Positions 26,163-33,547 of a stretch of DNA of 42,039 bases are shown here, in pieces. The first letter of the stretch is position 1; each line of letters starts with the position of its first letter. The notes beneath the pieces were generated by a model. That model worked only from the letters and a program-made list of their open reading frames with translations, ran no database searches and was not told where the DNA came from. This DNA is from CAYRCU01 sp964422865 (GTDB lineage: Bacteria > Patescibacteriota > Microgenomatia > UBA8517). The translations under genes and the position numbers were made by a program. The stretch is taken from contig CAYRCU010000007.1 in NCBI GenBank assembly GCA_964422865.1, positions 1 to 42,039 on the forward strand, in the 5' to 3' direction.

Positions 26163-26399
26163 TTAACTGTTTATTGGTTGTTTTTTGATCTTTGTGGTCT
26201 TTTTTCTTAGGCCCAGAGCTTTTCTTAGTTTTTTAGCGTAGGTGGCTCCAACTTCAACTTGCCTTCTTTGCTGTCTTTTGGCTTTGCTTGATTTTTTTAC
26301 CCTAAGATGACCACTAAATGACCTTCTTCTTAGGATTTTTCCTGTTGAAGTTACTTTAAACCTTTTTTGTGCTGACTTTCTGGTTTTTTGTTTTGGCAT
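26163..26399 (-). CDS. rpmI: 50S ribosomal protein L35
   Basis: Basic protein with KTRKSAQKRFKVTSTGKI and RRRSFSGHL, the bL35 pattern. 78 aa; the C-terminal lysine-rich extension makes it a little longer than the usual 65. Its ATG shares one base with the infC stop codon (TAATG), implying translational coupling. Confidence 0.95.
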   Translation of the reverse strand: MPKQKTRKSAQKRFKVTSTGKILRRRSFSGHLRVKKSSKAKRQQRRQVEVGATYAKKLRKALGLRKKTTKIKKQPINS

Positions 26400-26932
26400 T
26401 ATTTCTTTTGTATTTTCTTTTTAAGCGGCGAGATAACCATGGCAAGGTGTCTTCCTAGAAATTTCGGCTCCATATCTATTGAGATGGTTCCTTCGAGTTC
26501 TTTTGTTATTTTTGACAAGAGATTATATCCGAATGTTTTACTATTCATCTGCCGGCCTTTGAAAACAACCACGGCGCGAATTTTGTTGTTTGCATCCAAC
26601 AGTTTTCTTACTCTCTTCATGCGAGTTTGATAATCGGCTTCTCCTATAAAAGGGCTGAAGCGGATTTCTTTTACTTCTCCTGCCTTTGTTTTTTTCTTCT
26701 GTTCACGAGCCTTTTTTTCTTCTTGATAACGGAATTTTCCGAAATCTATGAGTTTTGCTACCGGCGGATTTGCTTTCGGAGCAATCTCTACCAGATCTGT
26801 ACCTTTTTTGTCCTTAAGCTTTAAGGCGTCAGCTTTGGACATTACTCCAAGCTGATTGCCACTGCTATCTATTACCCTTAGTTTGGATGCCCGGATGTTT
26901 TCGTTTGTTTGCCAGTATGTTGTTGCTTTCAA
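26399..26932 (-). CDS. infC: Translation initiation factor IF-3, with non-ATG start
   Basis: Binds 30S and checks start codons. The N-terminal domain begins at YWQTNENIRASKLRVID, and the C-terminal domain includes KEIRFSPFIGEADYQTRMKRVRKLLD and RAVVVFKGRQM. No ATG exists at the N-terminus: in-frame candidates are TTG 26932 (annotated here, 177 aa) and ATT 26941, three codons upstream. No Shine-Dalgarno sequence is visible in the 21-nt gap after thrS. In other bacteria infC often starts with AUU, which allows IF-3 to repress its own synthesis; the same logic is likely here. Confidence 0.95.
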   Translation of the reverse strand: MKATTYWQTNENIRASKLRVIDSSGNQLGVMSKADALKLKDKKGTDLVEIAPKANPPVAKLIDFGKFRYQEEKKAREQKKKTKAGEVKEIRFSPFIGEADYQTRMKRVRKLLDANNKIRAVVVFKGRQMNSKTFGYNLLSKITKELEGTISIDMEPKFLGRHLAMVISPLKKKIQKK

Positions 26933-26953
26933 AGCTTGAATAAGGTCTAAAGT

Positions 26954-28684
26954 TTACCAGACATTGGTTTTTTCTTCAATATCGTCGTTCATTTTGGTTA
27001 AAAATTTTTCTAATTCCATTTGTCCAAGGTCTTTTCCGTTTCTTAGGCGAACCGCGACTTTATTTGTTTCTTCTTCCTTTTTACCGAGGATTAACATGTA
27101 GGGAACTTTTTCAAGTTGTGCCATTCTTATCTTGTTTTGGAGGGTTTCGTTTTTGTTGTCAATTTCTACTCTAAATCCGTTGTCTTCTAATTTCTTGTAG
27201 ATTTTTTCTGCGTAAGTGACATTTTTTTCTGTTATGGGGAGGACTTTAACCTGGACCGGTGAAAGCCAGGTGGGAAAGGCCCCGGCATAATGCTCAATAA
27301 GAATTGAGAGGAATCTCTCGAGGGAGCCCATGATAGCGGCGTGAATCATCACAATTCTTTCTTTTTCACCTTTTTCGTTTATACAAGTTAGATCAAAGCG
27401 TTCGGGCATGTTCATGTCAAGCTGGATTGTAGCTGTTTGCCACTCTCTTTGAAGGGAGTCCGTGGCTAGAAAGTCGATTTTGGGTCCATAGAAGGCGGCT
27501 TCTCCTACTTCTTCTTTTGTGTTTACTCCTCTTTTTTGAGCTAGTTCTCTTAATTCTTGTTCAGCTGTTTCCCATTCTTTTTTGCTGCCAATGTATTCTT
27601 TTGGCTTTCTGGGGTCATGGAGAGAGAGTCTTACCCTTAGTTTAAAGCCGAAGATGTTGTAGAAGTTGTCTACAATATCCCAGATTTTTATGAACTCCTC
27701 TTTTGTTTGTGATTTTCTGCAAAAAACATGGGCGTCGTCTTGAGTGATGCTTTCTACTCGTGAGAGACCGGAAAGCTCTCCTGATTGTTCGTCTCTGTAG
27801 ACCATGGTGGTGTTTGCATATCTTTGTGGAAGTTCTCGGTAGCTCATGGGGCGGCGGGCATATATTTGAGTGTGGTGAGGACAGTTCATGGGCTTAAGTG
27901 CTACTTCAGAGCCTTCTCGGGATTTAATTCTAAAGAGATCATCTTTAAACTTGTCCCAGTGGCCGCTTTTGATATACAGATCTTTTTTTGCAATGTGGGG
28001 GATTTCCACTTTTTGGTAGCCTTTGGCACGTCGCAGTTCCCAGACAAAATCATCAAGAAGATTTCTGAGTATGGTGCCTTTTGGGGTCCAGAGAGGAAGA
28101 CCTGGTCCTACAAGAGGAGAGAAGAGAAAAAGATCAAGTTCTCGGCCTAGACGTTTGTGGTCTCTGCTTTTTGCTTTTTTGAGGTTTTTGATGTGTGAGT
28201 CAAGCTCTTTTTGAGTTGAAAAACAAGTGCCGTAGATGCGTGTTAGCATTTTATTGTCACTATTTCCTTTCCAGTATGCTCCGGCTATTGAGAGAAGCTT
28301 GAAGTGCTTGATGTCATTGGCGCTTTGAATGTGTCCCCCGCTGCAGAGGTCCGTGAAGCTTCCTGATTTGTAGAGAGTGATTTTTTCTCCTTTCCCGATG
28401 AGTTCTTTGATCAACTCTATTTTGTAGGGGTTGTCTTTAAAATGTTTTATTGCTTCGTCTGCTGAAACTTCGATTTTTTCAAAGATATTCCAACTTTTGA
28501 CTATTTTTTTCATTTCTTTTTCTATTTTTGGAAGGTCTTCTTTGCTTATTTTTAGTTTGTCGAAGTCATAATAAAAGCCGTTTTCGATTGCGGGTCCGAT
28601 TGTGGGAAGAGCGTCGGGCCAAAGGCTTGTTACAGCCGCTGCCATTAGGTGAGAACATGAATGGTTTAATTTTCTGTTGTTCAT
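26954..28684 (-). CDS. thrS: Threonyl-tRNA synthetase lacking the TGS domain
   Basis: Class II synthetase for tRNA-Thr. The protein starts at the N2 editing domain: HSCSHL (residues 8-13) and CSGGH (near 114) supply the editing-site residues. The catalytic domain has KPMNCPHHTQIY, YRDEQSGELSGLSRVESITQDDAHVFC and MIHAAIMGSLERFLSILIEH; the anticodon-binding domain is C-terminal. The usual N-terminal TGS domain (about 60 aa) is absent. 576 aa. TATAAT ends 7 nt before the ATG. It is the first gene of thrS-infC-rpmI-rplT-pheS-pheT. Confidence 0.96.
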   Translation of the reverse strand: MNNRKLNHSCSHLMAAAVTSLWPDALPTIGPAIENGFYYDFDKLKISKEDLPKIEKEMKKIVKSWNIFEKIEVSADEAIKHFKDNPYKIELIKELIGKGEKITLYKSGSFTDLCSGGHIQSANDIKHFKLLSIAGAYWKGNSDNKMLTRIYGTCFSTQKELDSHIKNLKKAKSRDHKRLGRELDLFLFSPLVGPGLPLWTPKGTILRNLLDDFVWELRRAKGYQKVEIPHIAKKDLYIKSGHWDKFKDDLFRIKSREGSEVALKPMNCPHHTQIYARRPMSYRELPQRYANTTMVYRDEQSGELSGLSRVESITQDDAHVFCRKSQTKEEFIKIWDIVDNFYNIFGFKLRVRLSLHDPRKPKEYIGSKKEWETAEQELRELAQKRGVNTKEEVGEAAFYGPKIDFLATDSLQREWQTATIQLDMNMPERFDLTCINEKGEKERIVMIHAAIMGSLERFLSILIEHYAGAFPTWLSPVQVKVLPITEKNVTYAEKIYKKLEDNGFRVEIDNKNETLQNKIRMAQLEKVPYMLILGKKEEETNKVAVRLRNGKDLGQMELEKFLTKMNDDIEEKTNVW

Positions 28685-28691
28685 GAAATTA

Positions 28692-28697
28692 ATTATA
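28692..28697 (-). promoter_or_regulatory. -10 box 7 nt before thrS
   Basis: Perfect TATAAT (28697-28692), then TAATTTC, then ATG 28684. The -35 is weak. This predicts a leaderless thrS operon message. Confidence 0.5.
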
Positions 28698-28713
28698 TAT
28701 CAACTGACGCATT

Positions 28714-28938
28714 TTATTGCTGGATGATGGGGCTTCTTTTAAGGAGGGCTTGTTGAGTTTCGTGAACTATGCTTGCTATTCCCTCTCCTACTAGGGGGAG
28801 TCCACCAAGAGTGTTTAGAATAAGAACCATGAGTGTAGAGACGAGGACAAAGCCGATGGTCACACCAAATGCCCAGCCTATTCCGTGAGCCAAACCTTCT
28901 TTGAATTCTTTTACCTTTCTTTTTGCTGCTTTGGTCAT
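28714..28938 (-). CDS. Small membrane protein, DUF5665-like
   Basis: 74 aa: a basic N-terminal stretch (MTKAAKRKVKEFKEG), then a Gly-rich hydrophobic region (GIGWAFGVTIGFVLVSTLMVLILNTLGGLPLVG) that can span the membrane once or twice, then an amphipathic tail. The pattern KEFKEGLxxGxGWxFGxTxGF and LxGLPLVG resembles the DUF5665 family found widely in CPR and some other bacteria; the name is from memory. Function unknown. An extended -10 (TGG-TACTAT) ends 7 nt before the ATG. It ends 29 nt upstream of thrS. Confidence 0.65.
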   Translation of the reverse strand: MTKAAKRKVKEFKEGLAHGIGWAFGVTIGFVLVSTLMVLILNTLGGLPLVGEGIASIVHETQQALLKRSPIIQQ

Positions 28939-28945
28939 TTAGTTA

Positions 28946-28951
28946 ATAGTA
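28946..28951 (-). promoter_or_regulatory. Extended -10 box before the DUF5665-like gene
   Basis: TGG-TACTAT, box at 28951-28946, then TAACTAA, then ATG 28938 (7 nt). No Shine-Dalgarno sequence. Confidence 0.45.
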
Positions 28952-28965
28952 CCAGATTGTTGATG

Positions 28966-29039
28966 TGGACCTAGAGGGACTCGAACCCTCAACCTCCTCA
29001 ATGCCATTGAGGCGCGCTAGCCAATTGCGCCATAGGCCC
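28966..29039 (-). tRNA. tRNA-Ala(GGC)
   Basis: Cloverleaf with acceptor GGGCCTA/TAGGTCC, anticodon stem CCTCA/TGAGG and loop ATGGCAT giving anticodon GGC, and T-loop GTTCGAGTC. Discriminator A; CCA is not encoded. Transcribed from a TTGTCT/TATAAT promoter with a leader that contains a 7-bp hairpin (TGTGGCT/AGCCACA) ending 1 nt before the tRNA. Confidence 0.95.
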
Positions 29040-29040
29040 G

Positions 29041-29185
29041 TGTGGCTTGATGGCGAGCCACAAGGATTTATTTTGGAACCAACTCCTTAGTGGGTTCAAG
29101 CAATTATACTCAATCTTTTCCTTAAAAGACAAACTCCAACTCAGCTATCTTACCATTGGGTATTAATACCCGTATTAACGATTGT
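29041..29185 (-). promoter_or_regulatory. tRNA-Ala promoter and hairpin leader
   Basis: TTGTCT (29132-29127), 18 nt, TATAAT (29108-29103). The predicted start near 29096 gives a leader of about 55 nt with GAACC/GGTTC pairing and, right before the tRNA, a perfect 7-bp stem (29062-29056 with 29047-29041). A 14-nt perfect palindrome GGGTATTAATACCC lies at 29158-29171. The leader hairpin could be a 5' processing signal. Confidence 0.6.
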
Positions 29186-29296
29186 TTAAATAGTTCTTGT
29201 CTGATGCCACTTTTGCAGTCGTTTCTGTTGCTCTTTAAGCTTCTTTTCGGCTCCCTTTACTGCCTCTGGTACATAGTTTACAAACGATTCAAACAA
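29186..29296 (-). CDS. Possible 36-aa ORF or gene remnant
   Basis: TTG 29296 opens a 36-codon frame with AGGAA 3-4 nt upstream; the product is amphipathic and lysine-rich (EAVKGAEKKLKEQQKRLQKW), unlike random translation. Upstream, the same frame has a stop (TAG) 2 codons before the TTG, preceded by open sequence, so it might be the 3' relic of a longer gene. Nothing else is visible in the rest of the 29041-29386 gap apart from the tRNA-Ala promoter and a hairpin after the next gene. Confidence 0.25.
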   Translation of the reverse strand: MFESFVNYVPEAVKGAEKKLKEQQKRLQKWHQTRTI

Positions 29297-29363
29297 AGAT
29301 TCCTAGCTCAGGTCGTTTAGAAAAAGAGTGCAACAAAAGGGTCGCTTGACAGCAAAATTAAAG

Positions 29364-29385
29364 CGGAGTGAGAGCGAGCACTCCG
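29364..29385 (-). terminator. Possible terminator of the 240-aa gene
   Basis: Perfect 7-bp stem CGGAGTG/CACTCCG with an 8-nt loop, starting 1 nt after the stop codon and followed by CTTTAATTTT on the minus strand. The T-run is interrupted, so efficiency is uncertain. Confidence 0.45.
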
Positions 29386-29386
29386 A

Positions 29387-30109
29387 CTAAGAAGCTGGTC
29401 CTTCTGCCTCATTGTGGCTTGCCATTATCTGATCAAGCTTTTCAGAGCGATCCATCCCGGAAAGCTCTCTTGCCTGTTGGATCCAATCAACTAAGCTGTC
29501 AAACAGAGGTGACCCTGGCCCATAATACGACCTTAAGATAACATGCCTGAAATCAGCAACTAAAGAAGGTTCGGAAGTATCAACTACTTGTAAAATCAGC
29601 ATGGGTTCATGTTCTGTCAGTAAAGTCATCCATACCTTGATGTGCCTGCGCTGAGCCTGTAATGCTTCTAAATACTCTTCTTCGCTCTTCCACTTCCTCT
29701 GGGGGAAGTTTGTCATTCTCTCCTGTAAGGCCTTTATTCTTTCAGGAAGCTCTGCCAGAAGTTGATTCTTTTCTGTTTGGGGAATTTCTGGGGGCAATAT
29801 TTCTTCTTTAGTTATTTCCGCAATTAGTTCAATGGGCAGTGAGGAACCTTCTTCTGGACCCTCATGTTCGTGTTCAGCAGCTGATCTAGCTAAATCTGCA
29901 AAAAGTGGTGAATCAGAAAGTTTTCTGGGTATGATGGCCATTTCAAAAGTTGCTCCTTCTTCTAATGAGCCAATTGCTTTGCTAAACCACTTTCTGGGAG
30001 TATGTAGCCTAAGTCCGTAATCATCTTTAAGAATTCTGTGGATATCTGGAGCTCTATTGCTAGCCTCATCTTCTGGTGTTGGCCTTTGTTCAAAGTCAGG
30101 TAATGACAT
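29387..30109 (-). CDS. Hypothetical protein, 240 aa, acidic and helical
   Basis: No family recognised. The protein is hydrophilic, rich in Glu, Pro and Leu, with long helical stretches (PERIKALQERMTNFPQRKW and EEYLEALQAQRRHIKVWM) and no signal peptide or membrane span. It has its own good promoter (TTGACT-17-TATGAT) that ends 8 nt before the ATG, and a terminator-like hairpin just after the stop, so it is a single-gene transcription unit between two tRNA genes. Location beside tRNA genes is compatible with acquisition, but codon use is not clearly foreign. Confidence 0.65.
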   Translation of the reverse strand: MSLPDFEQRPTPEDEASNRAPDIHRILKDDYGLRLHTPRKWFSKAIGSLEEGATFEMAIIPRKLSDSPLFADLARSAAEHEHEGPEEGSSLPIELIAEITKEEILPPEIPQTEKNQLLAELPERIKALQERMTNFPQRKWKSEEEYLEALQAQRRHIKVWMTLLTEHEPMLILQVVDTSEPSLVADFRHVILRSYYGPGSPLFDSLVDWIQQARELSGMDRSEKLDQIMASHNEAEGPAS

Positions 30110-30117
30110 GTGACAGA

Positions 30118-30146
30118 ATCATATTAAATATGATAATTCCAGTCAA
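30118..30146 (-). promoter_or_regulatory. Promoter of the 240-aa gene (TTGACT-17-TATGAT)
   Basis: -35 at 30146-30141, -10 at 30123-30118, spacer 17 nt; ATG 30109 follows 8 nt later without a Shine-Dalgarno sequence. Confidence 0.65.
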
Positions 30147-30323
30147 GCTGCCGCCATACCTTTGAAATGAGGTTCAATTTGTCGGTATAAGTGCACCCTG
30201 TACAAATTACTGTCGCAACCTACAGGGCGAGTATATTACTTGAGATGTTCAAGGCTTGCCCCGAAGATTGAACGTAGTGAAATTGTTCGGAGTCCTCTTC
30301 CAATTCTGCGAACTTTTCCTTTT

Positions 30324-30400
30324 TGGTGAACCCGAGAGGACTCGAACCTCTGACCTTTCGCACGTCAAGCGAACGCTCTAGCCAACTGAGCTACGGGTTC
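30324..30400 (-). tRNA. tRNA-Val(GAC)
   Basis: Acceptor GAACCCG/CGGGTTC, anticodon stem TTCGC/GCGAA with loop TTGACGT giving GAC, normal D and T arms, discriminator A followed by an encoded CCA (30326-30324). TTAACC-17-TATAAT lies upstream at 30440-30412. Confidence 0.95.
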
Positions 30401-30411
30401 AGATGGGATTT

Positions 30412-30440
30412 ATTATACTATAAAGAGTGGAGGAGGTTAA
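30412..30440 (-). promoter_or_regulatory. Promoter of tRNA-Val(GAC)
   Basis: TTAACC (30440-30435), 17-nt spacer, perfect TATAAT (30417-30412), 11 nt before the tRNA 5' end. The -35 overlaps the stop codon of the preceding gene. Confidence 0.6.
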
Positions 30441-31054
30441 CCTGCGGATCGTTGTAGGTATGATTCTCCTGAGAGAAGGTATTTTGCTCCGTGTTTTTTG
30501 TATTTTTGTCCCCAAACGTTTTTCTTTTTGGCTCTTATGTTTACCGTATGCATCCAGGTGCCCGCTTCCTGTATCTGGGCTTGGTATTTTTGGATCAAAT
30601 TGAATATGTGTTGAAAGAAGCCAAGGTGATATTCACTTGGATCTGTGAGTGTTTGGAAGGAGGCAATTTCAAGCTCTCGTGAGAGTTTGGGGGTGGCTTT
30701 TGAAAGTTTCTTTACTTCTTCTTGAATGGCTTTGATTTGCAGTCTTAATTCGTTTGTTTTTCTTTCTATTAGTACTCTTTCTTCTTTGAGAAGCGTTCTT
30801 TCAACTCTGAGTTGTTTTCCGGATGCTTTTTCGTTTTCTTTGGAGAAGGGTGGATTTACTTCTACGGATTGGCCCGGTTTCAATTCACCCGACCTTCTTC
30901 TGCCGAGAAACTGTTTCGGAAACTCTGAAGCGATGGGTCTTATTAATTCTTGGTCTATTGTTCCGAGAGCAGACTTTCCGACGTCTCTGATTGTCTCGAG
31001 TGGGTTTGCGGTGAGCAGTTTCTTCTTTTTTTGGTTTGTACTGTATTGATTCAT
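30437..31054 (-). CDS. Hypothetical protein downstream of tig, 205 aa, coiled coil
   Basis: Soluble basic protein with a central coiled coil (RTLLKEERVLIERKTNELRL and following, about residues 85-125) and a conserved-looking basic C-terminus (NVWGQKYKKHGAKYLLSGESY). It resembles a Microgenomates-type conserved protein (possibly the DUF5660 group; name from memory, unverified). It starts in an ATGA overlap with tig, so the two are translationally coupled; a link to protein folding or ribosomes is only suggested by that context. Confidence 0.65.
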   Translation of the reverse strand: MNQYSTNQKKKKLLTANPLETIRDVGKSALGTIDQELIRPIASEFPKQFLGRRRSGELKPGQSVEVNPPFSKENEKASGKQLRVERTLLKEERVLIERKTNELRLQIKAIQEEVKKLSKATPKLSRELEIASFQTLTDPSEYHLGFFQHIFNLIQKYQAQIQEAGTWMHTVNIRAKKKNVWGQKYKKHGAKYLLSGESYLQRSAG

Positions 31055-31956
31055 AATGAGGAGAGCATGCTAATTACTTTCCTTTTTGTCAGGATTGAAG
31101 AAACAAGTCTGATTTGATCTTCTTTTGAGATGTCTTTTGCAAAGTTGGGATCTCCTTGTGCAGCTTTGATGAAGCTGTCAATCTCGATTTTTGTGGGGAA
31201 AATGTTTTCTTTCTCCGCAATTTTGTTGAGAATTATTTCCAGCTTTAATGTGTTTTCTGCTTCAACTTTATAATCTTCGCGAAGGGATTGGGGTGTTTTT
31301 TTGATTGAAGAAAGATACGAGTCGATGTTTAAGTTGAGTTTTTCAATTCTTTGAATGAGATTTGCAATGCGTGAATCCACTTCTTGGTTTACAAGAAGCT
31401 CGGGAACTTTGAATTTTATAGTTTTGAGAAGAGTTTCAAGAGCGGCTTGCTCTTTTTTAGCTTTTGAATCTTCTTCCGGTTTCTTGTCTTTGTCGTCGCC
31501 TTTTTCTGGTGTCCAGATGGAATTTGTCGTCAGGGATTCTTTAATTTTCTTTTTGTAGTTACCGAGCTTTATCTCCGGAAGCTCGCAGGTTGTTGCACGG
31601 ATTTGCCAATCTTCGCCCTCTTTTGCTTTGAGCAGTTCGAATTTTGGGTATGTGGCGGGATTGATTTTATGTTTTTTTATGGCCTCTGAGAAAAGTTTTG
31701 GGAGCATTTTTTGAAGAGTCTTTTCTACAAGTGTTTCTCTGGAGATGAGTGGAAGAACTTTGTTTAGCGGGGCTTTTCCTTTTCTAAAACCCGGTACGGT
31801 AATTGTTTTTGAAAGTTCGGTGGCGACTGAGTCAAACTGCTTTTCAATATCTTTCCAGGTTACGGTAAAGGTAATTTGAACGGTACCGTTTTCTTGTTTT
31901 GCTACGGTCGTTTTCTTTTCAGCTTTGGTTTTTTGTATACCCTTTTTTGCCGGCAT
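31051..31956 (-). CDS. tig: Trigger factor without PPIase domain
   Basis: Ribosome-bound chaperone. The N-terminal domain has the ribosome-binding signature GFRKGKAP (near residue 58) and the conserved end of that domain; the C-terminal helical arms follow (residues about 165-301). The middle FKBP-type PPIase domain is absent and replaced by a short charged linker (EKGDDKDKKPEEDSKAKKEQ). 301 aa versus about 430. TTGGCT-17-TATAAT ends 6 nt before the ATG, the clearest leaderless start here. Confidence 0.93.
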   Translation of the reverse strand: MPAKKGIQKTKAEKKTTVAKQENGTVQITFTVTWKDIEKQFDSVATELSKTITVPGFRKGKAPLNKVLPLISRETLVEKTLQKMLPKLFSEAIKKHKINPATYPKFELLKAKEGEDWQIRATTCELPEIKLGNYKKKIKESLTTNSIWTPEKGDDKDKKPEEDSKAKKEQAALETLLKTIKFKVPELLVNQEVDSRIANLIQRIEKLNLNIDSYLSSIKKTPQSLREDYKVEAENTLKLEIILNKIAEKENIFPTKIEIDSFIKAAQGDPNFAKDISKEDQIRLVSSILTKRKVISMLSSL

Positions 31957-31962
31957 GCGGAT

Positions 31963-31991
31963 ATTATATCTTATAGGCTCTTATTAGCCAA
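31963..31991 (-). promoter_or_regulatory. Promoter of tig (TTGGCT-17-TATAAT)
   Basis: -35 at 31991-31986, perfect -10 at 31968-31963, then ATCCGC and ATG 31956, only 6 nt. A short GGCT/AGCC inverted repeat overlaps the -35. Confidence 0.7.
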
Positions 31992-32001
31992 GAAGATGAA
32001 G

Positions 32002-32163
32002 TTACCCTCTATGTTGTGTACGTGGCCCGATTGGTTTAGGGGTGATTTGACCTTTTGGCCTAAAAGTTTTTCCGATAAACGATTTGGCGGTTCTAAAGCC
32101 CGGGCTTGGATTTATTGCAACTTTTTTTGAAAATTTCTTTGGGTTTTTTTGTTTTTTTGCCAT
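32002..32163 (-). CDS. 53-aa basic protein between the holin-like gene and tig
   Basis: ATG 32163 to TAA 32002, 14 nt after the upstream gene. The product is very basic and Pro/Gly-containing (MAKKQKNPKKFSKKVAI, then KTFRPKGQITPKPIGPR), reminiscent of small ribosome- or nucleic-acid-associated proteins. It has no cysteines and no membrane span. No Shine-Dalgarno sequence, but coupled position and codon pattern suggest a real gene. I do not recognise the family. Confidence 0.6.
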   Translation of the reverse strand: MAKKQKNPKKFSKKVAINPSPGFRTAKSFIGKTFRPKGQITPKPIGPRTQHRG

Positions 32164-32177
32164 AGGAGGGCTTTTTT

Positions 32178-32537
32178 TCAAGTTTTTGAGCGGGCAAGGT
32201 GATTGAGGAAGGAGGAGACAAGAGCCAAGAGAATTGAGGCTGCTGTTGCAGTTAGGAATGATGTTATTTCAAAACCCGGGACGATGTATGCCACGCTATA
32301 GAGAAGGACAACATTTATAAGGAAGGCAAAAATACCCAGAGTTAGGATGGAAATCGGAAGGGCTATGACTTGGATGGTTGGCCTAATGAATGTATTTACC
32401 ACTCCAATAATGATTGTTGTGACAAGAAGAGCTTTGTAGTCGGCGAGCTCAAAACCGGGGATGATATATTCCACTACAAGAAGAGCAAGAGAGTTGATTA
32501 TTAGTTTTCCGAGTAATTCCATAAAAAGGATGTGCAC
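32178..32537 (-). CDS. Phage-holin-family-4-like membrane protein
   Basis: 119 aa with four predicted hydrophobic helices. GVVNTFIRPTIQVIALPISILTLGIFAFLINVVLLYSVA carries the pattern of the widespread 'phage holin family 4 (superfamily IV)' / DUF360-type bacterial proteins (N-x-x-[IV]-RP and P-x-[ST]-x-x-T-x-G). In bacteria these are chromosomal membrane proteins of unknown role, not lysis genes. GTG 32537 overlaps the upstream stop; ATG 32522 is an alternative start. Confidence 0.85.
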   Translation of the reverse strand: MHILFMELLGKLIINSLALLVVEYIIPGFELADYKALLVTTIIIGVVNTFIRPTIQVIALPISILTLGIFAFLINVVLLYSVAYIVPGFEITSFLTATAASILLALVSSFLNHLARSKT

Positions 32538-33547
32538 TATTTTTGCATGTTTTCTAAAAAGAAGTCAAGGTCTCTTGTGATTGCCAGGTCCCAGCCCGGC
32601 ACGAGATTGTGGTTGGCGTTAGGATAAGAGTAGAAGTTGGGGTTGAGATTGAGAATGTTTAGCTTTTTGACAAATTCCTCATTCCATTTATGCGGAACTG
32701 CACTGTCTGCTGTACCTTGGTGGATTTGGAGAGGTGAGTTGAGCTTGTGGAGATAGTTTGTAAAAGAGTACTTGTCTATGTTATAAAGGCCCTCGAATTT
32801 TGATAGTTCCTTTCGGATAAGCTTTCCCCCATCTTCAGATTCGTCAGTGTAATACAAGATATTATAAGGAAAAGGTTTTGTGACTGGTGCCCAGAGTGTT
32901 GTGGGAATGCTTTGCTTTGTGATGATGAGAACGGTTAGGGCTATTTGTCCTCCGTTTGAGTGGGCCCAAATGAAAAGATTCCTTTTGTCCCACGATTCAA
33001 TAGATTGAAGTGAGGATAAGAGACTGAGTGTTGTTGTATAGGTTTGGAAGCGAGTTTCGAAAATGTTTTCTGATTCGGGATCAGAGCCGGCGTAACCCAG
33101 AAAATCGGGAGCCAAAGTGATAAATCCATGGGAAGCAAAGAATTCTCCAGCTTTTTTTGTTCCCATTCCTGTTTTGTATATTTCTTGATCTACATATCCT
33201 CTGATCATGATTACCAGCGGAAAAGGGCCTTCTTTGCGGGGTATGTTAATTAATCCTGTGACTTTTTTTGTGCTTTTGTTTGATAAAGTTGGGTCAAAAA
33301 TATGTTCGAATGTGTAAATTGAGTAATCTTTGTTTTCTTTTAATATGTTTTTTAGTGTTATGTTATTTTTGGGGACCTTGGTTCGTGAAAGGTTTTCAAT
33401 TGAATATATTTCAAGCGGTTTGGGTATAGGTGTTTGGATTGGATTGAGTAATTTTTGGTTACTGCTTTTTTTACCCATGACCCAACCTGTAGTAGCTGAT
33501 ACGACAGCGCTTGTTATAAGAAGTGTGACGGCTATTGTTTTTCTCAC
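32537..33547 (-). CDS. Membrane-anchored alpha/beta hydrolase (dienelactone hydrolase / S9-like)
   Basis: 336 aa with an N-terminal signal or anchor helix (residues 4-24). The hydrolase fold shows the oxyanion strand LVIMIRGYVDQ, the nucleophile elbow AHSNGG (Ser near 198), the acid QGTADSAVP (Asp near 278) and the His in NANHNL (near 315). This is the arrangement of extracytoplasmic prolyl-oligopeptidase-like or ester hydrolases. Substrate unknown. It starts with GTG 33547 in a GTGA overlap with the transporter gene. Confidence 0.85.
   Translation of the reverse strand: MRKTIAVTLLITSAVVSATTGWVMGKKSSNQKLLNPIQTPIPKPLEIYSIENLSRTKVPKNNITLKNILKENKDYSIYTFEHIFDPTLSNKSTKKVTGLINIPRKEGPFPLVIMIRGYVDQEIYKTGMGTKKAGEFFASHGFITLAPDFLGYAGSDPESENIFETRFQTYTTTLSLLSSLQSIESWDKRNLFIWAHSNGGQIALTVLIITKQSIPTTLWAPVTKPFPYNILYYTDESEDGGKLIRKELSKFEGLYNIDKYSFTNYLHKLNSPLQIHQGTADSAVPHKWNEEFVKKLNILNLNPNFYSYPNANHNLVPGWDLAITRDLDFFLENMQK

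Noticed and set aside
29297..29345. Recoded TAG or selenocysteine-like reading in the 29.3-kb gap
   Set aside because: In-frame TAG precedes the 36-codon ORF, but other genes use TAG as a normal stop and no recoding signal is visible; a gene remnant or chance is simpler.
32024..32106. tRNA-like stretch on the plus strand (GGCCCGATTGGTTTAGGGG ... GCCCGGGC)
   Set aside because: Acceptor-like ends pair over five bases, but no consistent anticodon arm or T arm forms, and the complementary strand encodes a coherent 53-aa protein.
32178..32537. Prophage lysis gene
   Set aside because: The holin-family-4-like protein belongs to a chromosomal bacterial family; no other phage genes are nearby.
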